Both the position numbers and the translations under genes were made by a program. The notes under the pieces were generated by a model. The model was not told the DNA's origin. It ran no database searches and saw only the letters and a program-made list of their open reading frames with translations. Source: Delphinus delphis (Eukaryota; Chordata; Mammalia; Artiodactyla; Delphinidae). Taken from it: a DNA stretch of 64,000 nucleotides. Positions 1 to 11,324 of the stretch are shown here, one piece after another. Each line of letters opens with the position of its first letter. Position 1 is the stretch's first letter. The stretch lies in NCBI RefSeq assembly GCF_949987515.2, contig NC_082689.1, positions 99,176,957-99,240,956 of the forward strand. The letters run 5' to 3'.

Positions 1-1350
1 ATCTGTTTATATTTTCTATTTCTTCCTGGTTCAGTCTCCGAAGGTTGTGCTTTTCTAAGAATTTGTCCATTTCTTCCAGGTTGTCCATTTTATTGGCATA
101 TAGTTGCTTGTAGTAATCTCTCATGACCCTTTGTATTTCTGCAGTGTCTGTTGTTACTTCTCTTTTTTCATTTCTAATTCTACTGATTTGAGTCTTCTCC
201 CTTTTTTTCTTGAAGACTCTAGCTAATGGTTTATCAAATTTTTTTATCTTCTCAAAGAGCAAGCTTTTAGTTTTATTGATCTTTGCTATTGTTTCCTTCA
301 TTTCTTTTTCATTTATTTCTGATCTGATCTTTATGATTTCTTTCCTTCTGCTAACATTGGAGTTTTTTTGTACTTCTTTCTCTAATTGCCTTAGGTGTAA
401 GGTTAGGTTGTTTATTTGAGATCTTTCTTGTTTCTTGAGGTAAGATTGTATTGCTATAAACTTCCCTCTTAGAACTGCTTTTGCTGCATCCCATAGGTTT
501 TGGGTTGTCATGTTTTCATTGTCATTTGTTTCTAGGTATTTTTTGATTTGCTCTTTGATTTCTTCAGTAATCTTGTGGTTATTTAGTAGGGTCTTATTTA
601 GCCACCATGTGTTTTTATTTTTTTCCAGATTTTTTCCTATAATTGATACCTAGTGTTCTAGTGTTGTGGTTGGAAAAGATACTTGGTACAATTTCAATTT
701 TCTTAAATTTACCAAGGTTTGATTTGTGATCCGAGATATGATCTATCTTGGAGAATGTTCCATGAGCACTTGAGAAGAAAGTGTATTCTGTTTTGTATGG
801 ATGGAATGTCCTATAAATATCAATTAAGTCCATCTTGTTTACCACGTCATTTAAAGCCTTTGTGTCCTTATTTATTTTCATTTTGGATGATCTGTTCATT
901 GGTGAAAGTGGGGTATTAAAGTCCTCTACTGTTATTGTGTTACTGTCGATTTTCACTTTTATGGCTGTTAGCATTTGCCTTATGTATTGAGGTGCTCCTG
1001 TGTTAGGTGCATAAATATTTACAAGTGTTATATCTTCTTCTTGCATTGATCCCTTGTCCATTATGTAGTGTCCTTCTTTGTCTCTTATAATAGTCTTTAT
1101 TTTACATCTATTTTTTCTGATATAAGAATTGCTACTCCATCTTTTTTTGATTTCCATTTGCATGGAATATCTTTTTCCATCCCATCACTTTCAGTCTTTA
1201 TGTGTCCCTAGGTGTGAAGTGGGTCTCCTGTAGACAGCATATATATGGGTCTTGTTTTTGTGTCCTTTCAGGCATTCTATATCTTTTGGTTGGAGCATTT
1301 AGTCCATTTACATTTAAGGTAATTATCGATATGTATGTTCCTATTACCAT
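1..1350 (-). pseudogene. L1 ORF2 5' part: endonuclease domain and start of RT region, disrupted
   Basis: An ATG at 1350-1348 opens the typical ORF2 N-terminus (ITLNVNGLNAP, then CCLQETHF). Codon 51 is a TAA at 1198-1200, and the frame changes at least twice between about 1090 and 1150. The endonuclease core continues at 615-1163 with NIYAPN, DFNTP and KIDHI motifs. The catalytic Ser-Asp-His motif near its end reads SNHN, so the catalytic Asp is Asn. The piece at 1-150 encodes the conserved stretch before the reverse transcriptase (YYKQLYANK, LNQEEIENINR). ORF2 starts 58 bases after the ORF1 stop, the normal L1 arrangement. This is a dead copy. Confidence 0.92.
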
Positions 1351-1408
1351 TTTCTCAATTGTTTTGGGATAGCTTTTGTAGGTCTTTTCCTTCTCTTGTG
1401 TTTCTTGC

Positions 1409-2350
1409 CTAGAGAAGTTCCTTTAGCATTTGTGGTAAAGCTGGTTTGGTGGTTCTGAATTCTCTTAGCTTTTGCTCATCTGTAAAGGTTTTAATTTCTC
1501 CATCAAATCTGAATGAGATCCTTGCTGGGTAGAGTAATCTTGGTTGTAGGTTTTTCCCTTTCATCACTTTAAATATGTCCTGCCACTCCCTTCTGTCTTG
1601 CAGAGTGTGTGCTGAAAGATCAGCTGTTAACCTTATGGGGATTCCGTTGTATGTCATTTGTTGCTTTTCCCTTGCTGCGTTTAATATATTTTCTCTGTAT
1701 TTAATTTTTGATAGTTTGATTAATATGTGTCTTGGCATGTTTCTGCTAGGATTTATCCTGTATGGGACTCTCTGAGCTTCCTGGAGTTGATTGAATATTT
1801 CCTTTCTCATATTAGGGAAGTTTTCAACTATAATCTCTTCAAATATTTTCTCAGACCCTTTCTTTTTCTCTTCTTCTTCTGGGACACCTATAATTCGAAT
1901 GTTGGTGCGTTTAGTGTTGTCCCAGCAGCCTCTGAGACTGTCCTCGATTCTTTTCATTCTTTTTTTTTAATTCTGCTCTGTGGTAGTTATTTCCACTATT
2001 TTATCTTCCATGTCACTTATCCATTATTCTGCCTCATTTATTCTGCTATTGATTCCTTCTAGAGAATTTTTAGTTTCATTTACTGTGTTGTTCATCATTG
2101 TTTATTTGCTCTGTAGTTTTTCTAGGTCCTTGTTAAACGTTTCTTGTATTTTCTCCATTCTATTTCCAAGATTTTGGATCATCTCTACTATCATAACTCT
2201 GAATTCTTTTTCAGGTAGACTGCCTATTTCCTTTTCATTTGTTTTGGTTTGATGGGTTTTTCCTTGCTGTTTCATTTGCTGTGTATTTCTCTTTCTTCTC
2301 ATTTTGTTTAACTTACCGTGTTTGGGGTCTCCTTTTTGCAGGCTGCACAT
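1409..2350 (-). pseudogene. L1 ORF1 (RNA-binding chaperone), broken
   Basis: Two frame-separated parts are visible. The N-terminal part (2350-2102) is basic and then helical (RRKRNTQQ, FRVMIVEMIQNLGNRMEKIQ), matching the start of the coiled coil that trimerises ORF1p. The C-terminal part (1957-1409, 182 residues) contains the RRM-like region (NIRIIGVPEEEE) and the C-terminal domain (AREKQQMTYNGIP, QPRLLYPARISFRF), ending in PQMLKELL. The frame between 1957 and 2102 is interrupted, removing much of the coiled coil from any continuous product. The known role of the family is binding of L1 RNA in cytoplasmic particles. Confidence 0.93.
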
Positions 2351-4409
2351 TGGTAGTTCCCCTTGTTTTTGGTGTCTGCCCTCTGTGAGTAAGTTTAATT
2401 CAGTGGGTTATGTAGGCTTCTTGGTGGAGGGGACTAGTGCCTGTGTTCTGGTGGATGAGGCTGGATCTTGTCTTTCTGGTGGGTGGACTGAGTCCGGTGG
2501 TGTGTTTTGGGGTGTCCGTGAAATTATTATGATTTTAGGCAGCCTCTCTGCTAATGGGTGGGTTGTGTTCCTGTCTTGCTAGTTGTTTGGCATAGGGTGT
2601 CCAGCACTGTAGTTTGCTGGTTGTTGAGTGAAGCTCAGTCTTTGCATTGAGATTTAGATATCTGGGAGAGCTTTCGCTGTTTGGTATTACATGGGGCCGG
2701 GAGGTCTGGGGACCAATGTCCTGAACTCGGCTCTCCCACCTCAGAGGGTCAGGCCCGACACCTGGCTGGAGCACTAAGACCCTGTCAGCCACACGGTTCA
2801 GAAGAAAAGGGAGAAAAAGAAAGAAAGAAAGAGAGAAAGAGAGAGAGAGAGAGAGGGAGGGAGGGAGGGAGGGAGGAAGGAAGGAAGAAAGAAAGAAAGA
2901 AAAGAAAACAGTAAATAAATAGTTACTAAAATAAAAAAAATTAAAAACATAAAACGTAATAAAAAGAAAAAGAAAGAAGAGAGCAACCAAACGAAAAAAT
3001 AAATCCACCAATGATAACAAGCATCAAATACTATACAAACAATACAAATACAAATACTATACAAAAAAACAAGCATTAAATACTATACAAACAAAACAAA
3101 ACAAAAAACAGACAGAACCATAGGACAAATTGTAAAAGCAAAGCTATACAGAGAAAATCACACAAAGAAGCATACACATACACACTTACAAAAAGAGAAA
3201 AAGAATATATATATATAATAAAAAAGGAAGAGAGCAACCAAATCAATAAACAAATATACCAATGATAATAAACTCTAAATACTAGACTGAGATAAGCATA
3301 AAACCAGGAAGAAATTCGGTGCAGAATGCAAACCCCAAGTCTAGAGTTGCTCCCAAAGTCCATCGCCTCATTTTTGGGATGATTCGTTGTCTCTTCAGGT
3401 ATTCCACAGATGCAGGTACATCAGGTTGATTGTGTAGATTTCATCTCCTGCTCCTGAGGCTGCTGGGAGAGATTTCCCTTTCTCTTCTTTGTTGGCACAG
3501 CTACTGGGGCTCAGGTTTGGATTTGGACCCGCCTCTGCGTGTAGGTCGCCTGAGGGCATCGGTTCTTTGTTGAGACAGGACGGGGTTAAAGGAGCAGCTG
3601 ATTCGGGGGCTCTGGCTCACCCTGGCAGTGGCGGGCTGCACAGGCTCCTGGGAGGGGAGGTGTGGAGAGTGACCTGTGCTCGCACACAGGCTTCTTGGTG
3701 GCGACAGCAGCAGCCTTAGCGTCTCATGCCCGTCTCTGGGGTCTGCGCTGATAACCACGGCTCACGCCCATCTCTGGAGCTCATTTAGGCGGTGCTCTGA
3801 ATCCCCTCTCCTCGTGCACCCTGAAACAATGGTCTCTTGCCTCTTCAGCAGCTCCAGACTTTTTCCCAGACTCCCTCCCGGCTAGCTGTGGCGCACTAGC
3901 CGCTTCAGGCTGTGTTCACACCACCAACCCCAGTCGTCTCCCTGCGCTCCGACCGAAGCCCGAGCCTCAGCTCCCAGCCCCGCCCACCCCGGCGGGTGAG
4001 CAGACAAGCCTCTCGGGCTGGTGAGTGCCGGTCGGCACCGATCCTCTGTGTGGGAATCTCTCCGCTCTGCCCTCTGCGCCCCTGTTGCTGCGCTCTCCTC
4101 CGCGGCTCTAAAGCTTCCTGTCTCCGCCCGCGAAGGGGCTTCCTAGTGTGTGGAAACCTTTCCTCCTTCACAACTCCTTCCCAGAGATGCACGTCCTGTC
4201 CCTATTCTTTTGTCTCTGTTTTTTCTTTTTTCTTTGGCCCTACCCAGGTACGTGGGGAGTTTCTTGCCTTTTGGGAGGTCTAAGGTCTTCTGCCAGCATT
4301 CAGTAGGTGTTCTGGAGGAGTCGTTCCACATGTAGATGTATTTCTGGTGTATCTGTGGGAAGGAAGGTGATCTCCACGTCTTATTCCTCTGCCATCTTGA
4401 AGCTCCCCG
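2351..4409 (-). promoter_or_regulatory. L1 5' UTR / internal promoter
   Basis: About 2.06 kb between the L1 5' end and ORF1. The part nearest the 5' end (about 3480-4150) is GC- and CpG-rich, as expected of an L1 promoter. The middle part holds a purine-rich tract (2800-2910, GAAA/GAGG/GGGA units) and two related A-rich blocks beginning at 2981 and 3232 that share a GAGCAACCAA...CCAATGATAA pattern. Long open frames here on both strands are simply low-complexity translations. Promoter activity is inferred from the L1 family, not visible directly. Confidence 0.8.
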
Positions 4410-4456
4410 GTTCATGGTAGGCAGATTATTAACCACTGTGCCACCAGGGAAGTTCC
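4410..4456 (-). mobile_element. CHR-type SINE head fragment abutting the L1 5' end
   Basis: The reverse complement begins GGAACTTCCCTGGTGGCAC and runs through the first 47 bases of a CHR-type SINE, then stops exactly where the L1 5' end begins. The rest of the SINE is missing on this side. It may lie beyond the L1 3' end outside the window if the L1 jumped into the SINE. Confidence 0.8.
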
Positions 4457-4591
4457 TAGCTAACAATAACTAGCTAACTATAGGACAATAACTAGCTAAC
4501 AGCTAACTATATGTATATATAACTATATATAACTAACTATATATAACTAACTATATATATATATAACTATATATATATATATATAACTATA

Positions 4592-4630
<39 letters not shown>

Positions 4631-4640
4631 CTAGCTAACA
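4457..4640. repeat. TA-rich satellite with CTAGCTAAC units
   Basis: Irregular tandem array made of TAACTATATA and (TA)n units, flanked on both sides by CTAGCTAAC(A) motifs (from 4457, and again near 4629). It lies directly next to the SINE stub. Confidence 0.9.
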
Positions 4641-4675
4641 TGTTCAAGTGCTTCTGATAGTATCAGCTAACATTT

Positions 4676-4880
4676 TTGAGACCTCCCTGTGCACCTGACA
4701 CTGTCCTAAGCACTTTGTGAGGCTTAAGGTCTTTAGTCTTCACACCATCCTTATCAGGGATGACTATTGTCATCCCCACTTAACAGATGAAAAGGAGTTG
4801 TGATGAGGTTAATTACCTTGCCCAAGGTTGCACAGTTGGTAAGTGGGAGAGCCAACGTTCAATCCTAGGAAGTCTAACAT
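4676..4880 (-). mobile_element. MIR SINE
   Basis: Antisense MIR: the series GACACTGTCCTAAGCACTTT, TCCTTATCAGG, CATCCCCACTTAACAGATGA, CTTGCCCAAGGTTGCACAG and GGTAAGTGGGAGAGCC follows the reverse complement of the MIR consensus in order. Old and diverged. Confidence 0.8.
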
Positions 4881-5400
4881 CATAGTCTCTGTTCAGGGCC
4901 AAGTGTAGGAAGAGAGGTCTTTGAAAGACTAATGTTATGGCAGGTGTTTGATACCCACAGAACCTCCTTCCCACCAAGCACGTCTGATTTGGGGTGGGAA
5001 TCACACAGTAGGTGAGTCTGGGGTGGGTGTCTTATAAGCCTGGCTCTCTAATCCTAGCATTGAGAGCTACAGAGTCTGATACTATCTTATTTATCTCTCT
5101 CTATTATATATATTATTTATCTCTTCCCGTGACAAAGACGTCACAGAGACACTGATGCCTGCCTCACGTCAGAAGTTTTGCAGTGACATGGAGCCATACG
5201 TATTTAGGGGAGTTCCTGACCCACTTTCTCAAAGGAAACTGGAGTGCTAATACTCAAAGCAGGGGGGAAGATGCTGCTAGTTGGGAAACAGCACGTGTCT
5301 GCCTCTGTATGTATCCATCTCATCCACTGGCAGTGGACTAGGGCAGTAGCTACCCATTAAATGAGTGAGGACATGGTCATATTTAGCACTCTTTAGATCT
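4881..5400. other. Stretch without recognised genes or repeats
   Basis: Mixed-composition DNA. No exon-like frame with splice sites and no clear repeat family seen. Confidence 0.4.
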
Positions 5401-5419
5401 GGGTTTGTTTTTGCCATGG

Positions 5420-5905
5420 AACCATCACTCCCTACTCTGATTTCAGCACGAAAATGTCAGACTGGCCTTTCGCCCTTCCCATTCCAATATCCACTGTCCC
5501 AGAGTGGCCCCTCGTTACCCTTTCTCACATTATTGCAATCACTTTGTATCTGCTTTCCCTGTATCCAGTTTCTGTACCTTCTAATTTGTCCAAAGCACTA
5601 TTCTAATAATTAGGTTTGATAGCACAGATCCTATGATGTTACCCCAGATAAAAAGTCTTCAAGAATTTCTCAGCTTCTTTTGTATGGCTTTCAAGATTCT
5701 CTAAAATCTGACCCTTACCTATTTATCTAATTTTCCTTCTAGCAACTCCTCTTGAGTTGGGCCCATTAGGGCCCTCAGTTAAATGTTTAATATCTCCACC
5801 TCCTTGCCTTTGCTCATACCATTTTCTCTACCTGGAATATTTCCCATTCTTCTCATAGCAATTCTACTCATCTTCTGAGGATTACCTCAAATACTAAGTC
5901 TCTGT
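5420..5905 (+). mobile_element. Ancient LINE 3' region (L1M/L2-like)
   Basis: Diverged text follows the common mammalian LINE 3' pattern: ATGGCTTTCAAGATTCTCTAAAATCTGACCCTTACCT, then CTTTGCTCATACCATTTTCTCTACCTGGAATATTTCCC, then CATCTTCTGAGGATTACCTC. The subfamily cannot be fixed by eye. Confidence 0.5.
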
Positions 5906-5994
5906 GGTGCCTTTGCAAATGAACTGCATTTACCTATATGCTGTTGCTTTGTTCTCAACTCCCTTTTATGTATGCATTGTTTCTGTTTATTTCT

Positions 5995-6470
5995 TAGGAT
6001 ATTTAGGATTGCAGAAAGAGAAACTAATTCTAGTTAACTTAAACAAAAAGAGAACAAAAAAGAAAATTTGTATATGGATGCAGACAGTCTCATAACCCCA
6101 AGGGCAGGAATAGAGCCGACCAATTGGAAGGTACTAGGAATCAGGTCCACAGACTCTCTCTCTGCCCCTTATTTCTGTTTATCTTTGTATGTCTACCCCT
6201 TTCGCTCTCTTTCTCTGCAGATTGACTTTGTCTTCTTCTCTATTGTACAAGGTAGAAAATGCCTACCCTTCCAGATACAGAGTCTGACGTGATTTTCAGT
6301 CTAATTCTTAATTCCCAGGAGAGTAATATAATTGGCCTATCTTGAAGATGTCAGCTATGGGTCCAGTGGGCCATGGCTAACGAGTGGCATTACCATACAA
6401 ACATGGCTGTTGGGGTCCATCAAGGGGAGTGGGGGTGAGCTTCCAAAGAACTAGGATGTCAGGCCAATGG
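5995..6470. repeat. Probable old interspersed repeat, unclassified
   Basis: Contains phrases common to old mammalian repeats, such as GATGCAGACAGTCTCATAACCCC and a later GGGCCATGGCTAACGAGTGGC block. The family is not resolved. Confidence 0.35.
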
Positions 6471-6474
6471 GATG

Positions 6475-8640
6475 GATAGATCATTCCAAAAAGTTTCTAC
6501 TATAATCTCCACTAGTGCGTGAGGACCTCAAGAATACACATTATATTCTCTTCTTTATTTGTTTCATTTTCTCCAAACTCTCATTTTCCCAAGGTTTAAA
6601 TATGGCTAGTCTTAGAGCTGTACTCAGTAAAATAAGGCAATTTTGTTAAGGACGATACATATAAAAGAGTAACAAGTTGTTAGATGTTACTGCTACTCTT
6701 GTCTCAGATTTTTTGGTGACCATTGCAAAGGCTGAGAACAAATTGACTGGTGCCAAGTATCTATACTCATCAGGTGGGCAACGTGCCAGACAAGACCCTG
6801 GCAGAGCATGTGAAGAGATGGTGAACTGGTCTGTCCTCATTAGCCCATCTTCTGCATCCAGCATAAACAGGGGAGGAGAGATCGAAGCATTGAAAGAAGA
6901 GAATTCTTTGGAGGGAGCTGAGAGGGTTCTAAACATTTCTTCCACCTTCGTCAGGACTTTTAATTGATGTTAAGCCAAATGAAAGGGCGTTGCAAGAGAG
7001 TATTCAGAAGGACTGGCTGCATTCCTTAGAGGTTGAGAGACTCTGAGACTGAGATCTGATTCTGGCTTAAAGTGAAGGAAGGCAGGTAGCTGAGGCTGTG
7101 ACTGGCCAACAGCCCTGGGACAGCAGAATCCAGAAAGAGATGGCTGTGTGGAGAGTGACTGACTTCTGCTGACAGTGGGATGAAGGAGCATATTTTCTGG
7201 GTAGATGTGGGCTTACAGAAGGGAGATGGCTTGGGTGCATCTCTTTGGGTTCCTGCCTAGGAAGATATGGAGGGCTGATGTAACCCTTACTGAGAGGTGA
7301 ATCCCTGGAGACAGAAGTGGGAGTCAGAAGTACTTAGCCAAAGGAGAAGCATTACACGAGGCAACACAACCAGAGTCAAAAGTTGAAAATCCCCAGAAAC
7401 TAGCAAAAGCACATCAGAAGAGGAAGAGTCCACTTTGGACGTGTGCAATGGCAGGAGGCCACCATGTCCAGATCTCAGCTCTGCTGGCAGCTAGTGAGTG
7501 GCAGTGGAGATGGGGCAGAGAGAGAGGGAGATGGAGAAGGTGACCACTGCTTCTCCTCCCCTGCAGGTTTCCAAGCCTGAGGCAGGTGTCACATGGGGGA
7601 CAGAAGAAGGTTTAATTAAATAAAAGTTTGGCTATTACGTTGCCCAGTGTTACAGATGTGTGTCTATAAGCTTGGACTGGACTAATATTCTGCTAATATT
7701 AGTTTCCATTGGACACTTTTATATCTAAAAGTGGCCAAAGCGAAGGGAATCTGCCCAAAATTTTATCAAAAGGAGTAGTAAGGAATGACGGTGCTAACTC
7801 AAACTTATGGGGAAAGGTGAGAAAAATAAAACCAGTTTTTGCTTCCTATTAAGTCTAGTCGATTCAATAAAGCATGACTGACACTCAGAAGGAGAGATCT
7901 CTGTGGGCAGGGACGATCTGAAAAAGTATCACACAATAGGAAGAACTTGCGCCATGTCTTAAAAGGATGGGTTGGATGCGGTCTGACCTTGTTCTTTCCT
8001 GTGAAACATTTATTACAAAAACTCATTTCCTGTGCTCATTGGTTCTTGGAACCTCTGATGATTCTGACACCACTCAAATTGACTTGGAGTAAATGAACTG
8101 TGCAAATATGCTATTTACTGACCACTGGACAGAGAGCTTAGCCTGACAGAGACTTAGCAGTGAGAGTCCCAATGTCATGGCTCAGCCTGCATTCTGAAGT
8201 GTCTTGTTAAAAGGCAATGTTTGGGAAAACTCTAGGGATAGGGCAACACCCAAGGCAACATATCTTTATTAAGTGACTTGATATCAATTCCAAATATCCA
8301 CATTATTTGAATTAAGGTATCTCAGATTTGGTCGGTATAATACACATGTCACTTAAGGAGACCGATAGAGAACATTTCTTCCAAAGTGTTCTCACATCTG
8401 ATCTCATAAGGTCTGTGTGAGAGAGGGAAGGATGGGGATTGGCTTTCTGTTTTTATAAGAAAATTGCATGACTTGTTCATATTGACACTGCAATATGTCA
8501 TAGCCCACAGTATGAATTTCATTATACTGGAAGTTCTTTTTCTAGAAAGGCATATCTGAACTCTACCCCTACCAGGGTAAAGTTCTCCAGAAGCAAGAGT
8601 GAGCCAGTTCTCACCTATTTCCATCATAACATGTGGTAAA
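6475..8640. other. Long stretch without recognised genes
   Basis: No convincing exon, RNA gene or repeat family found in about 2.1 kb. The small open frames at 6677-6967 and 6646-6945 are on opposite strands of the same DNA and lack splice or start context. Confidence 0.4.
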
Positions 8641-8649
8641 CCGCAAAAA

Positions 8650-9420
8650 TGGTCACAAATTACTCCCCTCTCTCTAGCCACGTCCTTTGCTAGTGCCACC
8701 CTACCTTGACTCTGGCCTTGGGACTACCTTTGGCCAATAAAACTTAAGCAAGTACCACATAAGCAGAAGTTTAAAAAGCACTTGTATATTGGGACTTTTT
8801 CCTTGCTGTGCTTGGAACCTTGAGACCACCATGTGAATGAGGCCATGGGAGCTGTTATGGGATAAATTGTATGCCCCTCCCCCTGTTCAGATGTCAAAGT
8901 CCTAACCTCCAGTCTTTCAGAATATGACTCTGTTTGGAGATAGAGCCTTTAAAGAAGTAGTTAAGGCTAAATGAAGTCAGTAGGGTGGGCTCTAATTCAA
9001 TATTACTTGTGTCCTTATAAGAAGAGTAGATTAGGACACAGACACACACAGAGGGAAGACCATGTGAAGACACAAGGAGAAGATGGCCATCTATGAGCTG
9101 AGGAGAGAGACCCTCAGAAGACATCAACCCTGCTGACACTTTGAGCTGGAACTTCTAGCCTCCAGAAATGTGAGGAGATAGATTTCTGTTGTTTTAGCCC
9201 CCCCCACCCGCGCCCAGTCTGTGGTATTGTGTTAGGGCAGCCCTAGAACACTAACGCACTAGCTCAGTGGAGGATGAAAGATCATGTGGAAGAGAACTGA
9301 GGCGCTCCATTCAAAAGCCGGCCAACTTCCAGACGTGTGAGAAAGGCCATCCTAGATCACCCAGCTTCCAGCTGACTGTAGGTATATGAGAAAGCCCAGC
9401 AGAGATAAACTACTAGGGTT
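8650..9420. repeat. Older interspersed repeat hosting an LTR insertion
   Basis: The left part (about 8650-8852, with TTTGGCCAATAAAACTTAAGC and GAGACCACCATGTGAATGAGGCC) and the right part (about 9259-9420, with GGAGGATGAAAGATCATGTGG and GAGAAAGGCCATCCTAGATC) read as one continuous old element split by the MLT1 LTR at 8853-9258. The family is not certain. Confidence 0.5.
8853..9258 (+). mobile_element. MLT1-type LTR (ERVL-MaLR), solo
   Basis: Starts TGTTATGGGATAAATTGTATGCCCC, continues with AGAATATGACTCTGTTTGGAGATAG, AGGGTGGGCTCTAATTCAATA, GTCCTTATAAGAAGAG and AACCCTGCTGACAC, and ends in the polyadenylation-like region GTTGTTTTAGCCCCC...GGCAGCCCTAGAACACTAACGCA. This matches the MLT1A/B class. 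There is no internal region, so it is a solo LTR. Confidence 0.85.
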
Positions 9421-9429
9421 GGCAAGAGA

Positions 9430-10420
9430 AGGCACGGGTCCCCTGATGCTCCTTTCTGTCATGGGAAGGTTTTCTGGGCTCATGGTAATTTTGTCTTCCA
9501 GGGAAGGAACATGGCCCCCTGTTGCGTCCCCTTTTTATAGGTAACTGGGAGAGTCACTTTGTCAGCAGAGGGAAAGACAGTCTACTTGGATGCTGGCTAG
9601 TCTAGAAACAGGTGCCAGCCTTTCTTTTAGGACGTATTCTAGGAAGCTAGCTGCCCAGCACCAGGTGACCTCAGGCTCATGGGAACTTGTTGCTCCTTTG
9701 GCCAGGAGCACTACTGCTATAGGAAACTGAATCTCAGTGTAGGCCCTCCCATCGGGAGAGGAGTCCACACTGGCTCCTTGTCTGAGAAAACCCAGAGTAA
9801 ACTCCAAGGATCGTTTTTAGATAATCCTTGTCATACCACACTTTGTCTATGGAAACCCAAACAAAATCAAAGGGAAAAGAGGAGCAGGCTACATTTTAGA
9901 TTCTCATTGGGTTTTCCATCATCAAAAGGCAAGTTCTTGTTTTCCTGGTTAACAGATGGGAGAACCAGAGATAATGTCATGGAACTGAGCCATGCCTCTT
10001 ACAAAGGTGATTGATTTTTCCCATTAGTACCATAGATTTGCCCTGAGCCATTTACTGATTCTCACTAAATTTCCCTATTGTTCAGAATACATTTTCTTAA
10101 ATGGTTGGTTGGATTTATTGGTGCTGTCAGTGGCTGGAGAGTAGAGGGAAGTGAACTGACTCATAAGGAGATCATGTTAGTTCACCTTGAGCGTACTGTT
10201 ATCTTTCGACAAATTGTACTAACTCACCTCTGTGGGAGTCTCCCAATGTCCACATGGACTGTTAAGTCTGAAGTTTATTTTTTAATTTGCCCTTTCACTT
10301 TTAGCCTCAGACTTAGAAAAAAACTACTCTTTTGGACTATTTCTGCTGAAAAAATCAGCTCAATAACAAAAGAATTGAATATTATCTGATAGGAGCTGAC
10401 TGTGTCCCTTCCCCCTCCCT
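9430..10420. other. Stretch without recognised genes or repeats
   Basis: About 1 kb. Open frames of 81-111 codons occur on both strands but lack splice or start context and do not resemble any protein I know. Confidence 0.4.
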
Positions 10421-10435
10421 TCCTTCTGTATATTT

Positions 10436-10779
10436 ATTTTATTTTACTTTTTTAAAAAATTAATTAATTTATTTATTTTTGGCTGCGTTGGGTCTTTGTT
10501 GCTGCACGCGGGCTTTCTCTGGTTGTGGTGAGCAGGGGCTACTCTTCATTGCGGTGCGTGGGCTTCTCCTTGCGGTGGCTTCTCGTTGCAGAGCACAGGC
10601 TCTAGGCGCACGGGCTTCAGTAGTTGTGGCATGCTGGCTCTAGAACGCAGGCTCAGTAGCTGTGGCTCACGGGCCTAGTTGCTCTGCGGGATGTGGGATC
10701 TTCCCGGACCAGGGCTCGAACCTGTGTCCCCTGCATTGGCAGGTGGATTCTTAACCACTGCACCACCAGGGAAGTCCCA
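10436..10779 (-). mobile_element. CHR-type SINE, long form
   Basis: Full-length copy in reverse orientation: a T/TTTA-rich tail at the left, then GGCTGCGTTGGGTCTTTG, repeated CAGTAG(C/T)TGTGGC units, and the tRNA-like head ending in CACCAGGGAAGTCCC. A perfect 13-base target-site duplication (CTTCTGTATATTT) flanks it at 10423-10435 and 10780-10792. Moved by L1 machinery. Confidence 0.95.
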
Positions 10780-11151
10780 CTTCTGTATATTTTAAAGCAC
10801 CATAGGATCAATAGGTAATTCTTACACTTCAAGAGCAGTTCTTCGTATAGGTTTCATGCTGATTATCTGCTGGAAACTACCAACATTTTTCAATTTCAGT
10901 GGGCGTCTTGCTTAAAGATAATCTGTCTGGAACCTTTGATTTGGAAAAATGGAAAAGGGAAAGAGAAGTGACTAGATTTTCAGAAGTTTTTGAGATCAAA
11001 GGATTTGGTTAATCCTTTACGCTGTTTGCTATAACTTTATAAATTCGGGTGTGCAGCGTTAGTCTCCGTAAGTCGTTACTCTGCCACTGTGTCGTGTTCC
11101 CAGGGGTATAGTCTCAGGAAGCCCACAGGTTTCCTTAGTTTTGGTTAAATT

Positions 11152-11324
11152 CAGTGGTTCTCACCCTGGGCTGCACGTTAGAATCACCTGGGGAACTTTA
11201 AAATTTACAGAAGCCTATAGCCCATCCTTAGAGTAAGGAAATCGTATTTTCTAGGGGTAGGACCTGGGGATCAGCATTTTAAAGTCTCCAGATTATGATG
11301 TGCAGTCAGGATTGAAAACTGTTG
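11152..11324 (+). mobile_element. MER5-like hAT non-autonomous transposon
   Basis: Begins CAGTGGTTCTCACCCTGGGCTGCACGTTAGAATCACCTGGGGAAC and ends in a degenerate inverted copy (TTGAAAACTGTTG). This is the MER5A pattern of hAT-Charlie elements. The 8-base target duplication is no longer clear. Confidence 0.75.

Larger units (their letters stand above)
1..4409 (-). mobile_element. L1 retrotransposon, 5' half of a full-length copy
   Basis: Read on the minus strand, this runs from the L1 5' end near 4409 through a long 5' UTR, ORF1 and the first part of ORF2, and is cut by the window edge inside ORF2. The 5' terminus has the usual artiodactyl L1 start, with a GGGGAGCTTCAAGATGGC motif followed by an AGGAATAAG stretch. 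A complete 5' end is unusual because most L1 copies are 5'-truncated. Both ORFs carry stops or frameshifts, so this copy cannot move by itself. L1 families encode an RNA-binding ORF1 protein and an endonuclease/reverse-transcriptase ORF2 protein. The 3' half must lie beyond position 1. Confidence 0.95.

Noticed and set aside
2535..3076. Long Ser/Pro/Leu/Phe-rich and Arg/Glu-rich frames
   Set aside because: They come from the purine/pyrimidine tract of the L1 5' UTR.
10436..10779. tRNA-like sequence with B-box
   Set aside because: It is the tRNA-derived head of a SINE; no true tRNA gene with full cloverleaf found in the window.
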